The notes under the pieces: model-generated | What the model was told of the DNA's origin: nothing | What the model saw: only the letters and a program-made list of their open reading frames with translations | Databases searched by the model: none | Assembly: GCA_963716925.1 (NCBI GenBank) | Contig: CAVQUX010000010.1 | Coordinates: 186,001-250,000 of the forward strand | Source: DAISKN01 sp963716925 | GTDB lineage: Bacteria > Acidobacteriota > Vicinamibacteria > Marinacidobacterales > SMYC01 | Reading direction: 5' to 3' | DNA length: 64,000 nt | In this document: in pieces, positions 42,219-51,113 of the stretch | Layout: every line of letters starts with the position of its first letter | How positions within the stretch are numbered: the stretch's first letter is position 1 | Program-made: the position numbers and the translations under genes

Positions 42219-44174
42219 ATGAGAACGCTTCTGAGCGCCATCTTTCTCCTCATCGCGTTGGATGCGTCGGCCCAGCGAGATATCTACGACCCCTTCGGGC
42301 TCCTCGAGCCCAAGGACTTCGCCGCCTACCGGAGCTCGTCCAACAACCCCAACCTGAATTCGAACGACGACAGCAAGCGTCCCATTCCCGGAGAGACGAC
42401 GGTTCTCGCGGACCTCGAAGGTCCCGGGGTGGTGAGCCACCTGTGGATCACGGTGGCGGCCAGCGAGTACGGATGGCCGAGGCTCCTTCGCTTCCGCGTC
42501 TACTACGACGGCAGCGAGGTCCCGAGCGTCGACGCTCCCCTCGGCGATTTCTTCGGCGTGGGACACGGATTCGAAGCGAACCTGCAGTCGGTCATGGTGC
42601 GCGTCAGCTCCGAAGGCCGCTCGCGAAACGCCTTCTGGCCGATGCCCTTCCGCAAGTCCTGCCGCATCACCATCACCAACGAAGGCAGCCGGCGGGTCCA
42701 GAACCTCTATTACCACGTCGACTGGCGGAAGCTCCCCTCTCTACCCGAGGACACTCCTTATTTTCACGCGCACTATCGACAGGCGCTTCCGAGCACGGGC
42801 GGCGGCCGCTACACGCTCCTCGACGTGGAGGGGAGGGGCCACTACGTGGGAACGGTGTTCTCCGTGGTCCAGGCCGAGGCCGGCTGGTTCGGCGAAGGCG
42901 ACGATTTCTTCTATGTCGACGGAGCGAAGACTCCCGCTATCGAGGGGACGGGCACCGAGGATTACTTCAACGACGCCTGGGGGCTCCATGTGAGCGAAGG
43001 CCTCTATAGCGGCGTTCCCGTCGCCCAGGGCACGGGGCTCGGCTCGCGCATGACCGCCTATCGGTGGCACGTTCTCGATCCCGTTCCATTCACCCGTTCG
43101 CTGCTTCTTGAGATGGAGCATCGCGGCTGGACGTTCCATCCCGACGGCTCGGTGAAGTCCGCGTTCGGCGAAAGGACGGATCTTCTGTCCAGCGTCGCCT
43201 TCTGGTACCAGCAAGGGATCGCGCGCGGCCTTCCGGATCTCCCCTACGGGAGCGCGCGCCTGCCCCAGGGAAACGCCCATCAGATCGAGGTCGAGAGGGC
43301 GCTCCCCGAGGTCGAAGCCGAGAAGGGAGACGCCTCCCTGGTGAAGGAGCTCTTCTGGTCGAAGGACGTCCTCGCCTTCGAGGCCGAAGGGCCCGGCTCG
43401 CGCATCGAAGTTCCCTTCGACGTTCCCGAGGACGGCGACTACGAGGTCTATACGCAGATCGCGCAGGGACCCGAGTACGGCATGTACACGGTCCTCCTCG
43501 ACGGCAAGCCACCGCAAGCGCCGGAGCTGGAGCATGAGCCCGGAGCGGACGTGCTGGTGAAGGATCGCTTCGACGGCTACGCCCCTGAGACCTACGTCGG
43601 CTATGACTATCAAGTCGGGTGGCCGCGGCTTTCGCGAGGACGCCACAGGCTCACCTTCGTCTGCCTCGGAAAGAGCTCGGAATCCTCCGGGTATCGTCTC
43701 GCCGTCGACAACATCATCCTGGCGAGGACCGGAACCGAAGCCTGGGCTTCCGCGTCGAAGACGGCGCCCGGAAGACTCCCCTCCCTCGAGGTCTCCGCCC
43801 TCGCTCGTTCTCTCGCGGCAGAGGATCCTTTTCTCCGCGGTCTCGCGGCGATCGCACTCCGGGACTCCGGCCCTCGCGCCGCCCCGGCACTCGACGCGCT
43901 CCGGGCAGCGCTCCGCGATCCCGACGTGAACGTGAGGATGATGGCGGCGAACGCGATCGCCGCCCTCGGCCCCGACGCCCGGCGGGCCATTCCCGATCTC
44001 GTCGCCGCCGCGTCGGCCGCGAACGAGGACGTTCAGGTGCTGCGGGCCGCGGCATCCGCGCTCGGCGCCATCGGTCCGGAAGCGGCGGAAGCGATACCGA
44101 CCCTGGAAACGCTCGCGCGTTTGCCGCGGGTCCAGTGGGCCGCGGAAGAGGCGCTCCGGAGAATTCGGCGCTGA
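42219..44174 (+). CDS. Secreted GH172 (DUF2961) glycoside hydrolase with C-terminal HEAT repeats
   Basis: 651 residues. A signal peptide (MRTLLSAIFLLIALDASAQ) is followed by a DUF2961 domain, now family GH172, whose known members act on alpha-D-fructofuranosides and arabinofuranosides. The conserved GTGTEDYF with E247 and D248 lies at residues 243-250, preceded by LDVEGRGHYVGT. Residues about 410-520 form a carbohydrate-binding-like beta domain (EVPFDVPEDGDYEVYTQI). Residues about 545-651 form HEAT-like helical repeats (RGLAAIALRDSGPRAAPALD), an unusual addition. The frame is open further upstream, but the ATG at 42219 gives the signal peptide. It starts 40 bp from the divergent amine oxidase gene. 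Confidence 0.83.
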   Translation: MRTLLSAIFLLIALDASAQRDIYDPFGLLEPKDFAAYRSSSNNPNLNSNDDSKRPIPGETTVLADLEGPGVVSHLWITVAASEYGWPRLLRFRVYYDGSEVPSVDAPLGDFFGVGHGFEANLQSVMVRVSSEGRSRNAFWPMPFRKSCRITITNEGSRRVQNLYYHVDWRKLPSLPEDTPYFHAHYRQALPSTGGGRYTLLDVEGRGHYVGTVFSVVQAEAGWFGEGDDFFYVDGAKTPAIEGTGTEDYFNDAWGLHVSEGLYSGVPVAQGTGLGSRMTAYRWHVLDPVPFTRSLLLEMEHRGWTFHPDGSVKSAFGERTDLLSSVAFWYQQGIARGLPDLPYGSARLPQGNAHQIEVERALPEVEAEKGDASLVKELFWSKDVLAFEAEGPGSRIEVPFDVPEDGDYEVYTQIAQGPEYGMYTVLLDGKPPQAPELEHEPGADVLVKDRFDGYAPETYVGYDYQVGWPRLSRGRHRLTFVCLGKSSESSGYRLAVDNIILARTGTEAWASASKTAPGRLPSLEVSALARSLAAEDPFLRGLAAIALRDSGPRAAPALDALRAALRDPDVNVRMMAANAIAALGPDARRAIPDLVAAASAANEDVQVLRAAASALGAIGPEAAEAIPTLETLARLPRVQWAAEEALRRIRR

Positions 44175-44180
44175 GCCCTC

Positions 44181-45477
44181 TCAGCGGGACGCCGGCACCT
44201 CGAATCGCGATCTCGGCGGCGAAGAGCATCGTGCGGTCGTTGTCGCGCGCCATCCATCGAAGGAGAGTCTCGGCGCTACGTTCCACCGCGCCGCGATGAG
44301 ACGAGACCCCGTTCGTCGACACTTCGATGGGCTGAGAAAAGTCGAACTGGCGGGGAGAGAGAAGCAGCCGGAAGCGGGCGACGCCGCGGGAATTCGCCTC
44401 GATGCGATTCTCCCGGCGGCTCAGGGTGACCTTCCCGGAGGCGGCTCCTTCCTCGAGCGCTTCGATGACCAGCCACTGAATCCGGGCGAAGTGGTCCGTA
44501 CGCTCCGTCTCCCACACGAGTCGATCGGGAAGCGGATTTCGGGGATGGCGCGCGATGAAGGCGTCGATAGCCTCCTGCTCCCCGTTCCACCAGCGGGTGT
44601 TGTGTCCTCCGGGATGCGAGTGGAACTCGATTTCGACTCCCGCCGCCTCGAACGCGTCGAGGTAGGGCTTCACCCGCGCCACCGGGTACAGCTCGTCTTT
44701 CTCTCCGTTGACCACGAAGAACGGCCGGTTGGACAGGTTCTCGACGAATAGCTCCCCGTCGGCTCCGGTCGCCGGGTTCTCGAGAACTCCGGGATGAGCG
44801 ATGAACGGGAAGAACGCCGCCCACGGCGTAGGCGCCTTCGCCGCGTGGTAGTAGACGCCCGTACCCCCATCGGAGACGCCGAAGAGATACACCCGGTTCT
44901 CGTCCACGTTGTACTCCCGCTTTATCCGATCGAGGATGGCCTGCAGGTTCTCGATCTGGCTCGCCTGCCACCAGAGGGCTCCTCTCCACGAGGAAGGGAA
45001 CACCGAGATCTGCTCCGACCCGAACGAGCGATCGAACCGCTTCCACCACGGATCGCCTTTTTGCCACGCCTCGGCCCGGCTGACACCGCCGTGAAGGTAG
45101 AACGAGACCCGATACCGGTTTTTGGGATCGTAGTCCTCGGGAACGAGGAAGACGTACTCTTGGCGGAGCCCGTTCTTTCCCTTCCGGCTCTCCTCGACGA
45201 GGCCGGACTTCACGTCCTTCGAGTACCGGGGTCCGGCCTCGAGGCGCGGATAGAGATTGTCGAAATCGGCTCCGAGGCGGAGGACGTCTTCCGCGGCCTT
45301 CTCGCGCGCCGAGGCATCCCCGGCGCTCCACAGGCCGGCGAGGGCCCGATCGAGAAGAGCCCCCTGGGAGAACGCCCGGCCCGCGACCGCAAGGCAAACG
45401 ACGAAGACCGTCGCGCGAACGCCAGTTCCCCGGCGTTTCGGGGCTTCGCTGCCCGGTGTCCTTGGGTTCCTTTCCAC
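44181..45477 (-). CDS. Secreted alpha/beta hydrolase (esterase/peptidase-like)
   Basis: Serine hydrolase of about 430 residues with a signal peptide (hydrophobic ATVFVVCLAVAG followed by RAFSQG). The nucleophile is in FGVSDGG, the oxyanion segment in SFYLHGGVSRAEAW, the acid in GEKDELYP and the histidine in HPGGHNTRWW. The frame as given stays open down to 43714, well into the antisense of the GH172 gene. A single inserted base near 44202 would instead give the natural ending AAEIAIEVPASR and a stop at 44181, 6 bp from the GH172 stop. I prefer this shorter end because other nearby genes show the same +1 errors. The start is GTG at 45477, 1 bp after the pgsA stop. Substrate unknown. Confidence 0.75.
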
Positions 45478-45478
45478 T

Positions 45479-46048
45479 CTAACCGGGCTCCTTCTCCGAC
45501 GCCGTCACCTCCGCCACGACCTGCTGGCCAAGATAGAGGTAGTGCGCGCCCGAGACCAGCACCAGCACCACCGTGACTCCGAGCAGCGCCGGAGTCAGGG
45601 GATGGTCCTGGCCCCGGTAGTTGCATCCCAGGATCCAGAGGATCGCCGCGAGGTGCGCCACCGTCGTCGCCTTGCCGAGGAAGCTCGGAGGAAAGCCGCG
45701 TCTCGCTCCCGCCAGGTGGAACACCAGCACCGCGAGGAGGATTCCCGCGTCCCGCCCGATCGAGAGTATCGCGATCCACGGAGGGATCCGCACCGTGAGC
45801 TCCGGGCTGGGCAGGGCGAGCACGATGAGGAGCGAGGTCACGAGGAGCTTGTCGGCCAGAGGGTCGAGGATCATGCCGAGACGGGTCCGTTCGTGACGAA
45901 TCCGGGCGACGAGACCGTCGAGCGCGTCGGTGACCGCGGCGACGAAGAACAGGGCGAGCGCCCATCCGAAGTACCCGTATACGACGAGAATGACCAGAGC
46001 CGGCACGAGGCAGATTCGAAGGAGCGTCAGCTGATTGGCAAGGGTCAT
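45479..46048 (-). CDS. pgsA: CDP-alcohol phosphatidyltransferase (PgsA-like)
   Basis: Integral-membrane enzyme of 189 residues with about six helices. The catalytic signature DxxDGxxAR(x8)GxxxDxxxD is complete at about residues 40-65 (TDALDGLVARIRHERTRLG then ILDPLAD). The likely reaction joins CDP-diacylglycerol with glycerol-3-phosphate to give phosphatidylglycerol phosphate; other CDP-alcohol transferases share this signature, so the acceptor is inferred from length and similarity. It is the first gene of a minus-strand pair with the secreted hydrolase. The 131-bp gap upstream is shared with the divergent gene at 46180. Confidence 0.87.
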   Translation of the reverse strand: MTLANQLTLLRICLVPALVILVVYGYFGWALALFFVAAVTDALDGLVARIRHERTRLGMILDPLADKLLVTSLLIVLALPSPELTVRIPPWIAILSIGRDAGILLAVLVFHLAGARRGFPPSFLGKATTVAHLAAILWILGCNYRGQDHPLTPALLGVTVVLVLVSGAHYLYLGQQVVAEVTASEKEPG

Positions 46049-46068
46049 CTGGGGCGCCCGTTTGAAGC

Positions 46069-46097
46069 TTCACATTCCCGGGTGAAGTCAGTATACT
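46069..46097 (+). promoter_or_regulatory. Probable sigma70-type promoter (TTCACA-17-TATACT)
   Basis: TTCACA at 46069-46074 and TATACT at 46092-46097, separated by exactly 17 bases, each matching the consensus at 5 of 6 positions. It points towards the unknown gene at 46180 and would give a leader of about 75 bases. This is the best sigma70-like promoter noticed in the window. Confidence 0.6.
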
Positions 46098-46179
46098 CAC
46101 TCCGCACTTTTCCAGTCCCAAACTGGCGACCCAACACGTCGGGCACAGCTGGAGTTGCAAGGCGCTTTGGGAAGAGCTG

Positions 46180-46623
46180 ATGACGAAGATCAAGATGGTG
46201 AAGTGTATGCTTCGCTCCCCCGGCGAAGCCCCCGGCGTGCGATACGTCCCCCTGCGGGAGTTCCAACTGTGGCGCTACTACATGACCCACCAGCACGAGA
46301 AGATCGTGGAGGGACAGGAGATATCCGTGTGGATCGACGCCCGCAGCTACTCCGAGCAGCCCCCCGTCCAGGCGCGTCCCCTGGAATCGGTGCTGAGGGT
46401 CGATCTCCAGTACTGGGACCGTCTGCTCAATACCGCAGCCGTGGTTCAGCGGTATTTTCCTCTCGAGGATTACGACGACATCCGTGAGGTGTTCCTGGGG
46501 CACTATCCCGACGTCCCCTCCCCCGACGGACGCCGGGTGATGCGCAAACGGTTCAGCGAGACGCGGGGCTACTACATCCAGCCCTGGCTTCCGGACGTGC
46601 CCGAGTACGAACACGAAGTCTGA
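46180..46623 (+). CDS. Unknown 147-residue cytoplasmic protein
   Basis: I do not recognise a family. The protein is soluble, without signal or membrane segments, rich in Y, W and R (YVPLREFQLWRYYMTHQHE, DLQYWDRLLNTAAVVQRYFP), and ends with PEYEHEV. It has a good GGAAGAG ribosome-binding site before the ATG and a strong upstream promoter, so it is probably a real, expressed gene. It is flanked by pgsA (divergent) and an alpha/beta hydrolase whose stop lies 4 bp away (convergent), so it is a single-gene unit. Confidence 0.7.
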   Translation: MTKIKMVKCMLRSPGEAPGVRYVPLREFQLWRYYMTHQHEKIVEGQEISVWIDARSYSEQPPVQARPLESVLRVDLQYWDRLLNTAAVVQRYFPLEDYDDIREVFLGHYPDVPSPDGRRVMRKRFSETRGYYIQPWLPDVPEYEHEV

Positions 46624-46627
46624 TGCA

Positions 46628-47527
46628 TCAGAGCCCCGCGCGCTCGAGGAACGCACGAATCTCTCTCTGATATTCTTCCGGCGCGACTCGATAGGCGGCG
46701 CCGTGACCGGCGCCGTCGATTCTCACGAACCGGCTGAGGGGGCTCTTCGAGGCCTCCTCGACCCTCTTCTGCAGGTCGGGAGGCATCCTTTCGTCCTCGC
46801 CGCCGGCGATTACCAGGAGCGGACGGTCGCCGAGCGCGGAAGCCGCGGCTTCGATATCGAAATCCTTGCGATCGAATCCGCCGCGGATCTCGAGAAACCA
46901 CAGGAGCTCGCTCGCGAAGGGAAATCGCGGGAGCCCGAAGATGAGCTTCACGTGGTGCACCACCGTGTGCTCGATGTTCAGGAACGGGCTGTCGGCGATG
47001 ATCGCCGCGACCCCGGGAGTCTCCCGCGCCGCGAGCAGCGCCGCCCCAGCTCCCATCGACACTCCGTAGAGCACGACGGGGGCCTCCGGCCGCCGTTTCC
47101 GTAGAAACTCGACGGCGCCTTCGAAGTCCCGGCGCTCCTGGTAGCCGAGAGTAACCCGCTCCCCTCCGCTCTTTCCATGCCTGCGGAAATCGAAGACCAG
47201 AGTGTCGTAGCCCAGCTGTCGAAAGAACGCCGCGCGGTCGAGGACCTCCCGTCGCGAGCGGAACAGGCCATGTCCGCAAGCGACGACGGCCTTTCGAGTC
47301 CCGCCGGGAAGGAACCAACCGGAGATGACGACCCCATCGGCCGCCTCGAAAGTGACTTCCTCGAACGGCAGTCCGTAGTCCGCGGGCGACGAGGTGAGCT
47401 CGAGGTCCATCGGGCGGGTTCCCGCCCGGGTGATGAGGACCGTCAGGAGATACGGAACCCCGACGGTCAAGAACAGGAAGACAGCGCCGACAAAACCGAG
47501 CAGGATCTTTTTCCAGCTCTTGCGCAT
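46628..47527 (-). CDS. Membrane-anchored alpha/beta hydrolase
   Basis: 299-residue serine hydrolase with one N-terminal membrane helix (ILLGFVGAVFLFLTVGVPYL). The nucleophile elbow is GVSMGAGAAL, FDFRRHGKSGG is the typical strand-turn of the BEM46/ABHD17-like branch, the acid is in AGGEDERMPPD and the histidine in DGAGHGAAY. These proteins are lipases, thioesterases or peptidases of unclear substrate. It lies 9 bp from the MFS carrier gene and may share its transcript. All catalytic parts are present. Confidence 0.85.
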   Translation of the reverse strand: MRKSWKKILLGFVGAVFLFLTVGVPYLLTVLITRAGTRPMDLELTSSPADYGLPFEEVTFEAADGVVISGWFLPGGTRKAVVACGHGLFRSRREVLDRAAFFRQLGYDTLVFDFRRHGKSGGERVTLGYQERRDFEGAVEFLRKRRPEAPVVLYGVSMGAGAALLAARETPGVAAIIADSPFLNIEHTVVHHVKLIFGLPRFPFASELLWFLEIRGGFDRKDFDIEAAASALGDRPLLVIAGGEDERMPPDLQKRVEEASKSPLSRFVRIDGAGHGAAYRVAPEEYQREIRAFLERAGL

Positions 47528-47536
47528 GCGAACGCC

Positions 47537-48763
47537 TCAGGGGGCCTGCCCGCCGTAGCCTTCGGGGCGAAGGCGCGGCTCCTCGATCCAGAAGAGCAGC
47601 ACGAAAGCGACGACGCTGAAGGCCGCAGCCATGTAGCAGACGTACTCGAACCCGCGCTCGTAAAGCGCCGCCGCTCCGATCGCCGCGACCGCGTTTCCAA
47701 CCTGGGACACGGTATTCCGAAGCGCGACGTAGGCTCCGCGGGACTCCGGCGGCACGAGCTCCGTTACGATCGACTGCAGCGGGGCGAGGCGCGCCGCCAC
47801 AGAGATGCCCACGAGCCCCAGCGCCACGTAGAGGAGCGGCCCCTCCGCCCGAGGCACGGCCAGAACGAACACCGCCAGCGACAGACATCCAGCAAGGGCG
47901 ACCTTCGTCTTTCCGACACGGTCGGACAGCCGACCCGCTCCAAAGGCCCCGGCGAGGCTCGCGACTCCGCTCCAAAGGAAGACCATGCCTACCTGGCTGA
48001 GTGTGAGCCCGAAGCGCTTCTGCAAATAGGCGCCGAGGAATAGAAGGAATCCCGTGACACCTCCAGTGACGAAGAACGCCGAAACCGCCCCGAGGGCCGT
48101 CGCTCGTGAGGCGAAAAAGGACAGATAGCGGCGGGACCGAACTTCACCCGCGGAACGGGGCGAGCCCTCCCGGAGCCACGTCTGAACTGCCAGCCCGAGA
48201 AACCCACCCGCCGCAGCGAACGCAACATAGTTGGCGCGCCAGCCGACGCTTTCCGCCACCCAAGTCGCCATCGCATATCCAAGGACGGGCGCCGCGGTGT
48301 ATGCGGTCGCGACCCAGCCCATCGACCGGCCTCGTCGTTCGTAGGGGACGAGATCGGCGATGACCGCGATCGAGAGCGCCGAGATCACCCCCGCTCCGGC
48401 GCCGGTGGCCACTCGCGCCAGAGCGAATCCTGCGAACGAGGTCGTCGCGGCCGACACCGCGCTTCCGAGGCCCAGAAGCGCTGAAGCCCCTGCGAGAAAC
48501 GGCCGCCGCCCCAGGCGATCGGAGAGCGGGCCGGCGACGAGCGCGGCGACTGCGGCGGCAACGGCGTAGCCGCTTACGGCCCGACCGACCCAGCTCGCCG
48601 TCGTACCGAGCCCGCGGGCGATCTCCGGAAGAAGCGGCGCCATGACCTGGCTGTCCACGTTGCCGAGCGCGAGGAGCGCGAAGAGGACCAGCACCAGCCG
48701 GGTCTCGTCGGCGGCCCGTGCCCCGGGTGCTTCGACCAGCGCTTGAACACGATCGGACTCCAA
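47537..48763 (-). CDS. MFS transporter (drug/metabolite efflux type)
   Basis: 408 residues with 12 hydrophobic segments. Loop 2-3 has GPLSDRLGRRPFLAGAS, the standard MFS motif A, and the second half repeats it as AGRLSDRVGKTKVALAG. Length and motif placement fit the 12-helix DHA1 class of proton-coupled exporters. The start is TTG at 48763. The substrate cannot be predicted. It is followed by the alpha/beta hydrolase at 46628 with a 9-bp gap. Confidence 0.87.
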   Translation of the reverse strand: MESDRVQALVEAPGARAADETRLVLVLFALLALGNVDSQVMAPLLPEIARGLGTTASWVGRAVSGYAVAAAVAALVAGPLSDRLGRRPFLAGASALLGLGSAVSAATTSFAGFALARVATGAGAGVISALSIAVIADLVPYERRGRSMGWVATAYTAAPVLGYAMATWVAESVGWRANYVAFAAAGGFLGLAVQTWLREGSPRSAGEVRSRRYLSFFASRATALGAVSAFFVTGGVTGFLLFLGAYLQKRFGLTLSQVGMVFLWSGVASLAGAFGAGRLSDRVGKTKVALAGCLSLAVFVLAVPRAEGPLLYVALGLVGISVAARLAPLQSIVTELVPPESRGAYVALRNTVSQVGNAVAAIGAAALYERGFEYVCYMAAAFSVVAFVLLFWIEEPRLRPEGYGGQAP

Positions 48764-48897
48764 GGAGCTGACGTTCCTCCGGAGGCGGATAGTACCTCAA
48801 GCACGAGCGCGGTCTCAGGATCGGACCCGGCCCGGCCCTGTTCCTGTCTTTGGTTCCCCTTGGCGTCTCCGCGCCTTTGACGTTTCTTACCGTTCGG

Positions 48898-49314
48898 TCA
48901 TTCCCGGACGAGCAGGAGCTGTCCCTCCACGATGTGGCGGACCTCGAGCCCCTGGCGCGAGAGCTCCTCGGCGATGAACCTCCGGTGGCACTCCCAGGGG
49001 TTCTTCTCCGCACACAGGAAAGCGGGCGTCCGGTGCGCGTTCTGAAGGAGGACTTTGACCCCTCGACGGAAGGGCTCCGTTCGCATGTACTCCTCGTAGG
49101 TTCCTTCGCGAAATCCGCCGAGCTCCTCACCCAGGTGAAGGTACTCGATGGACCCCCCCGCGAGCAGGGATTCGAGCGCCTTGCGGTTGAACTGCGGGTG
49201 CCGGCGGCTCATCGGGTACCGGCGGACGTCGACCAGGAGAGAGATTTCGAATCGCCGCAGGTGCGAAAGAAACACGTCGGCGCGAAGTGTGCTGTGACCG
49301 ATCGAATAGAGCAT
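48898..49314 (-). CDS. DUF488 family protein
   Basis: 138-residue DUF488 protein. The N-terminus LYSIGHSTLRADVFLSHLRR, then LLVDVRRYPMSRRHPQFNRK, and the C-terminal FLCAEKNPWECHRRFIAEEL with a conserved CAE...CHR pair are family signatures. Function is unproven; the cysteine and histidine arrangement suggests metal or DNA-related chemistry. The ATG at 49314 shares its A with the stop of the TPR gene (TGATG), so the pair is coupled. The frame is open further upstream, but this ATG is the family start. Confidence 0.87.
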   Translation of the reverse strand: MLYSIGHSTLRADVFLSHLRRFEISLLVDVRRYPMSRRHPQFNRKALESLLAGGSIEYLHLGEELGGFREGTYEEYMRTEPFRRGVKVLLQNAHRTPAFLCAEKNPWECHRRFIAEELSRQGLEVRHIVEGQLLLVRE

Positions 49315-50402
49315 CAATCCAGAAGGCTCTGAAGTCTCGCCTCGATCGCGTGCCGCTCGCTCCGGCGCTCGGGCGGAAGGAGCGACAGCGCCTTCTCCAA
49401 CGGATCCCGGGCCTCGCGCTTCCACCCGCGACGGATGTAGAGGTCCGCGATCCACTGGAGGTACTGCCACTGGTTCTCTTCATCGGCGACCATCAGTCGA
49501 TCGCAGGCCGCGAGGCCGACCTCCTCGTCGAGTGCGTTGTCGAGCACGAGCGAAACGAGCTCGCGGCTGTAGCGCACCTCGTCGGGCGCGAGCCCCGAAG
49601 CCCGCTTCATCAGCTCGAACGCCGCTTCGATGTCCCCGCGGCCGCGAAGAAGCCGACCGGCCTCGAAGAACGCCTCGTGGAAGTGCGGCTCCATCAATAC
49701 CGTTTCGCGAAGCGCGTCGAGCGCCTCGTCCACCCGGTTCAGCCCCGCGAGCGCTTTTCCCATTAGAAATTGGGCCTCCGGACCTCCCCCGCCTCGCTCG
49801 ATCACCGGCAGGAGCCTCGCGCGAGCCTGCGGGAACCCTCCGGTCTCGACGTGGACCGCCGCGGCCAGGATCCGACCCTCGTCGTCCCCGGGCGCGAGCC
49901 GCCCGGCGATCTCGAGGGCCGCCTTGGCTTCTTCGAGCCGTCCTCCGAGGCTGAGCGCCCGGCCCAGCTCGAGTTGCACGACGAACGACGACGGCGTCGC
50001 CGCCGCCGCTTTCTCGAGTAGATGGACGGCGCGCTTCGCGTTGCCCTGCACCAGCGCGACGTAGCCCGAGCGGAAATCGTGGCCCAGGATCCGATAGGCC
50101 TCGGCCCGCGAGGGAGGCTTGTCGCCGATCGCGAGCTCGAACAGGTCCTCGAGCCCGGGCTGCTCGAGCTCCTCGACGTCGCGCCCGCCGTCCTCCTCGA
50201 AATACGCGCTCCCCGCCTGTCGCTCGCAGGAACGAATGAGAGAGTCGATCGCGACGGCTCGATGGTCGGCCGCCGAGAGAACCGATCGAGCCCTCAGGTA
50301 CTCGCGAAGGGCGCGCTCGAACTCGCCCGAGAGGAAAAGATGATCTCCCCGCTCCTTGAGCCGCTCGTAGCCTTTGATGCGGTTCCAGACGAACGAAAGC
50401 AC
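49314..50402 (-). CDS. TPR-repeat protein
   Basis: 362-residue soluble protein consisting of tetratricopeptide-like helical pairs (ERALREYLRARSVLSAADHR, GNAKRAVHLLEKAAAATPSS, NRVDEALDALRETVLMEPHF). Such repeats serve as protein-binding scaffolds. No signal peptide or enzyme domain. The start is GTG at 50402, 2 bp after the stop of the secreted coiled-coil gene, and its stop overlaps the DUF488 start, so the three genes form one operon. Partners unknown. Confidence 0.82.
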   Translation of the reverse strand: MLSFVWNRIKGYERLKERGDHLFLSGEFERALREYLRARSVLSAADHRAVAIDSLIRSCERQAGSAYFEEDGGRDVEELEQPGLEDLFELAIGDKPPSRAEAYRILGHDFRSGYVALVQGNAKRAVHLLEKAAAATPSSFVVQLELGRALSLGGRLEEAKAALEIAGRLAPGDDEGRILAAAVHVETGGFPQARARLLPVIERGGGGPEAQFLMGKALAGLNRVDEALDALRETVLMEPHFHEAFFEAGRLLRGRGDIEAAFELMKRASGLAPDEVRYSRELVSLVLDNALDEEVGLAACDRLMVADEENQWQYLQWIADLYIRRGWKREARDPLEKALSLLPPERRSERHAIEARLQSLLD

Positions 50403-50404
50403 GC

Positions 50405-50938
50405 TCAGGGGTTTGGATTCTCCGGAAGAAGCAGCTCCCAGTGGTAGCGGTTTCTCTTCACCTTCTTCAGCCGCGCTTCGGCGCCGGCGAGACGAAGGTC
50501 GACCCCGTCGCAATCGACGGCGATGGGGACGAAAAAGTACCGTTCCGCCGAGCGGCATTGATACACGTCGTCCTTCGCTTTCTCGAGATCCGCTTCCGCC
50601 TCGCTCATCTGCTCCTGCCAGATCCGGGTCCACTCCTCGCGCAGGTCCCGGATCTCCTTCGCCGTGAGCTTGATCTCCGCTTTCGCCTCCTCCCCGGCGG
50701 CCTCGTCCTCGCGCGGAGCCTCCGCGGGCTCGGCGCCGGTGACCGAAAACGAGTCGCCGCGAGCCGCCTCGAGCTCTTTCTCGGAGATCACCGCGGGCCG
50801 GCTTCCCGGAGCGGCCTCCTTCTGCGCCTGCGCGCGGCGCTCCCGCTCCTTCTGGGCCACCTCGGCGAGCGACTGTCCGCTCGAATCGCGGGGACCGAGG
50901 AGAGCGAGGGCGAGAAGGGCTACCCCGGATTTTCCCAT
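50405..50938 (-). CDS. Secreted coiled-coil protein of unknown function
   Basis: 177 residues: a signal peptide (GVALLALALLGPRDSSGQ), a charged low-complexity linker (PAEAPREDEAAGEEAKAE), and a coiled-coil of about 70 residues (ELTAKEIRDLREEW-like heptads, EQMSEAEADLEKAKDD). Two cysteines (YQCRSAE and VDCDG) may form a disulfide. No family was recognised. It is the first gene of the operon with the TPR and DUF488 genes, so it may be an extracytoplasmic partner of the TPR protein. Confidence 0.7.
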   Translation of the reverse strand: MGKSGVALLALALLGPRDSSGQSLAEVAQKERERRAQAQKEAAPGSRPAVISEKELEAARGDSFSVTGAEPAEAPREDEAAGEEAKAEIKLTAKEIRDLREEWTRIWQEQMSEAEADLEKAKDDVYQCRSAERYFFVPIAVDCDGVDLRLAGAEARLKKVKRNRYHWELLLPENPNP

Positions 50939-50988
50939 GCCCCATTCTCCTCGCCCCGAGGGCAGCCGCGCAAAGGCCCGCCAGGTTC

Positions 50989-51017
50989 TTCAACGCGCTG
51001 GGGAATTGCGGTATATT
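50989..51017 (+). promoter_or_regulatory. Possible promoter of the DUF349 gene
   Basis: A TATATT -10-like element at 51012-51017 lies 17 bases after TTCAAC (50989-50994), a weak -35 match. It is in the 175-bp gap between the divergent secreted coiled-coil gene and the DUF349 gene and would give a leader of about 90 bases. Only the -10 part is convincing. Confidence 0.35.
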
Positions 51018-51113
51018 GTTCTGGCCCGTGAGCGTCCCGACCTGCCGTCATCGGGTGATGTCGGTGTTGCCGTTGTTGCCGCATTTCGAAGCTACCAGCG
51101 AGATCGTGACTTC

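Noticed and set aside
43714..44180. Extension of the secreted hydrolase 460 bp into the antisense of the GH172 gene
   Set aside because: The extra sequence is arginine- and proline-rich. Removing one base near 44202 gives a natural end (VPASR, stop) 6 bp from the GH172 stop.
48764..48897. Second copy of the octamer repeat between the MFS and DUF488 genes
   Set aside because: Only short GGCGTCTCC/GCGCCTTTG-like fragments are seen; no pairing arms of useful length.
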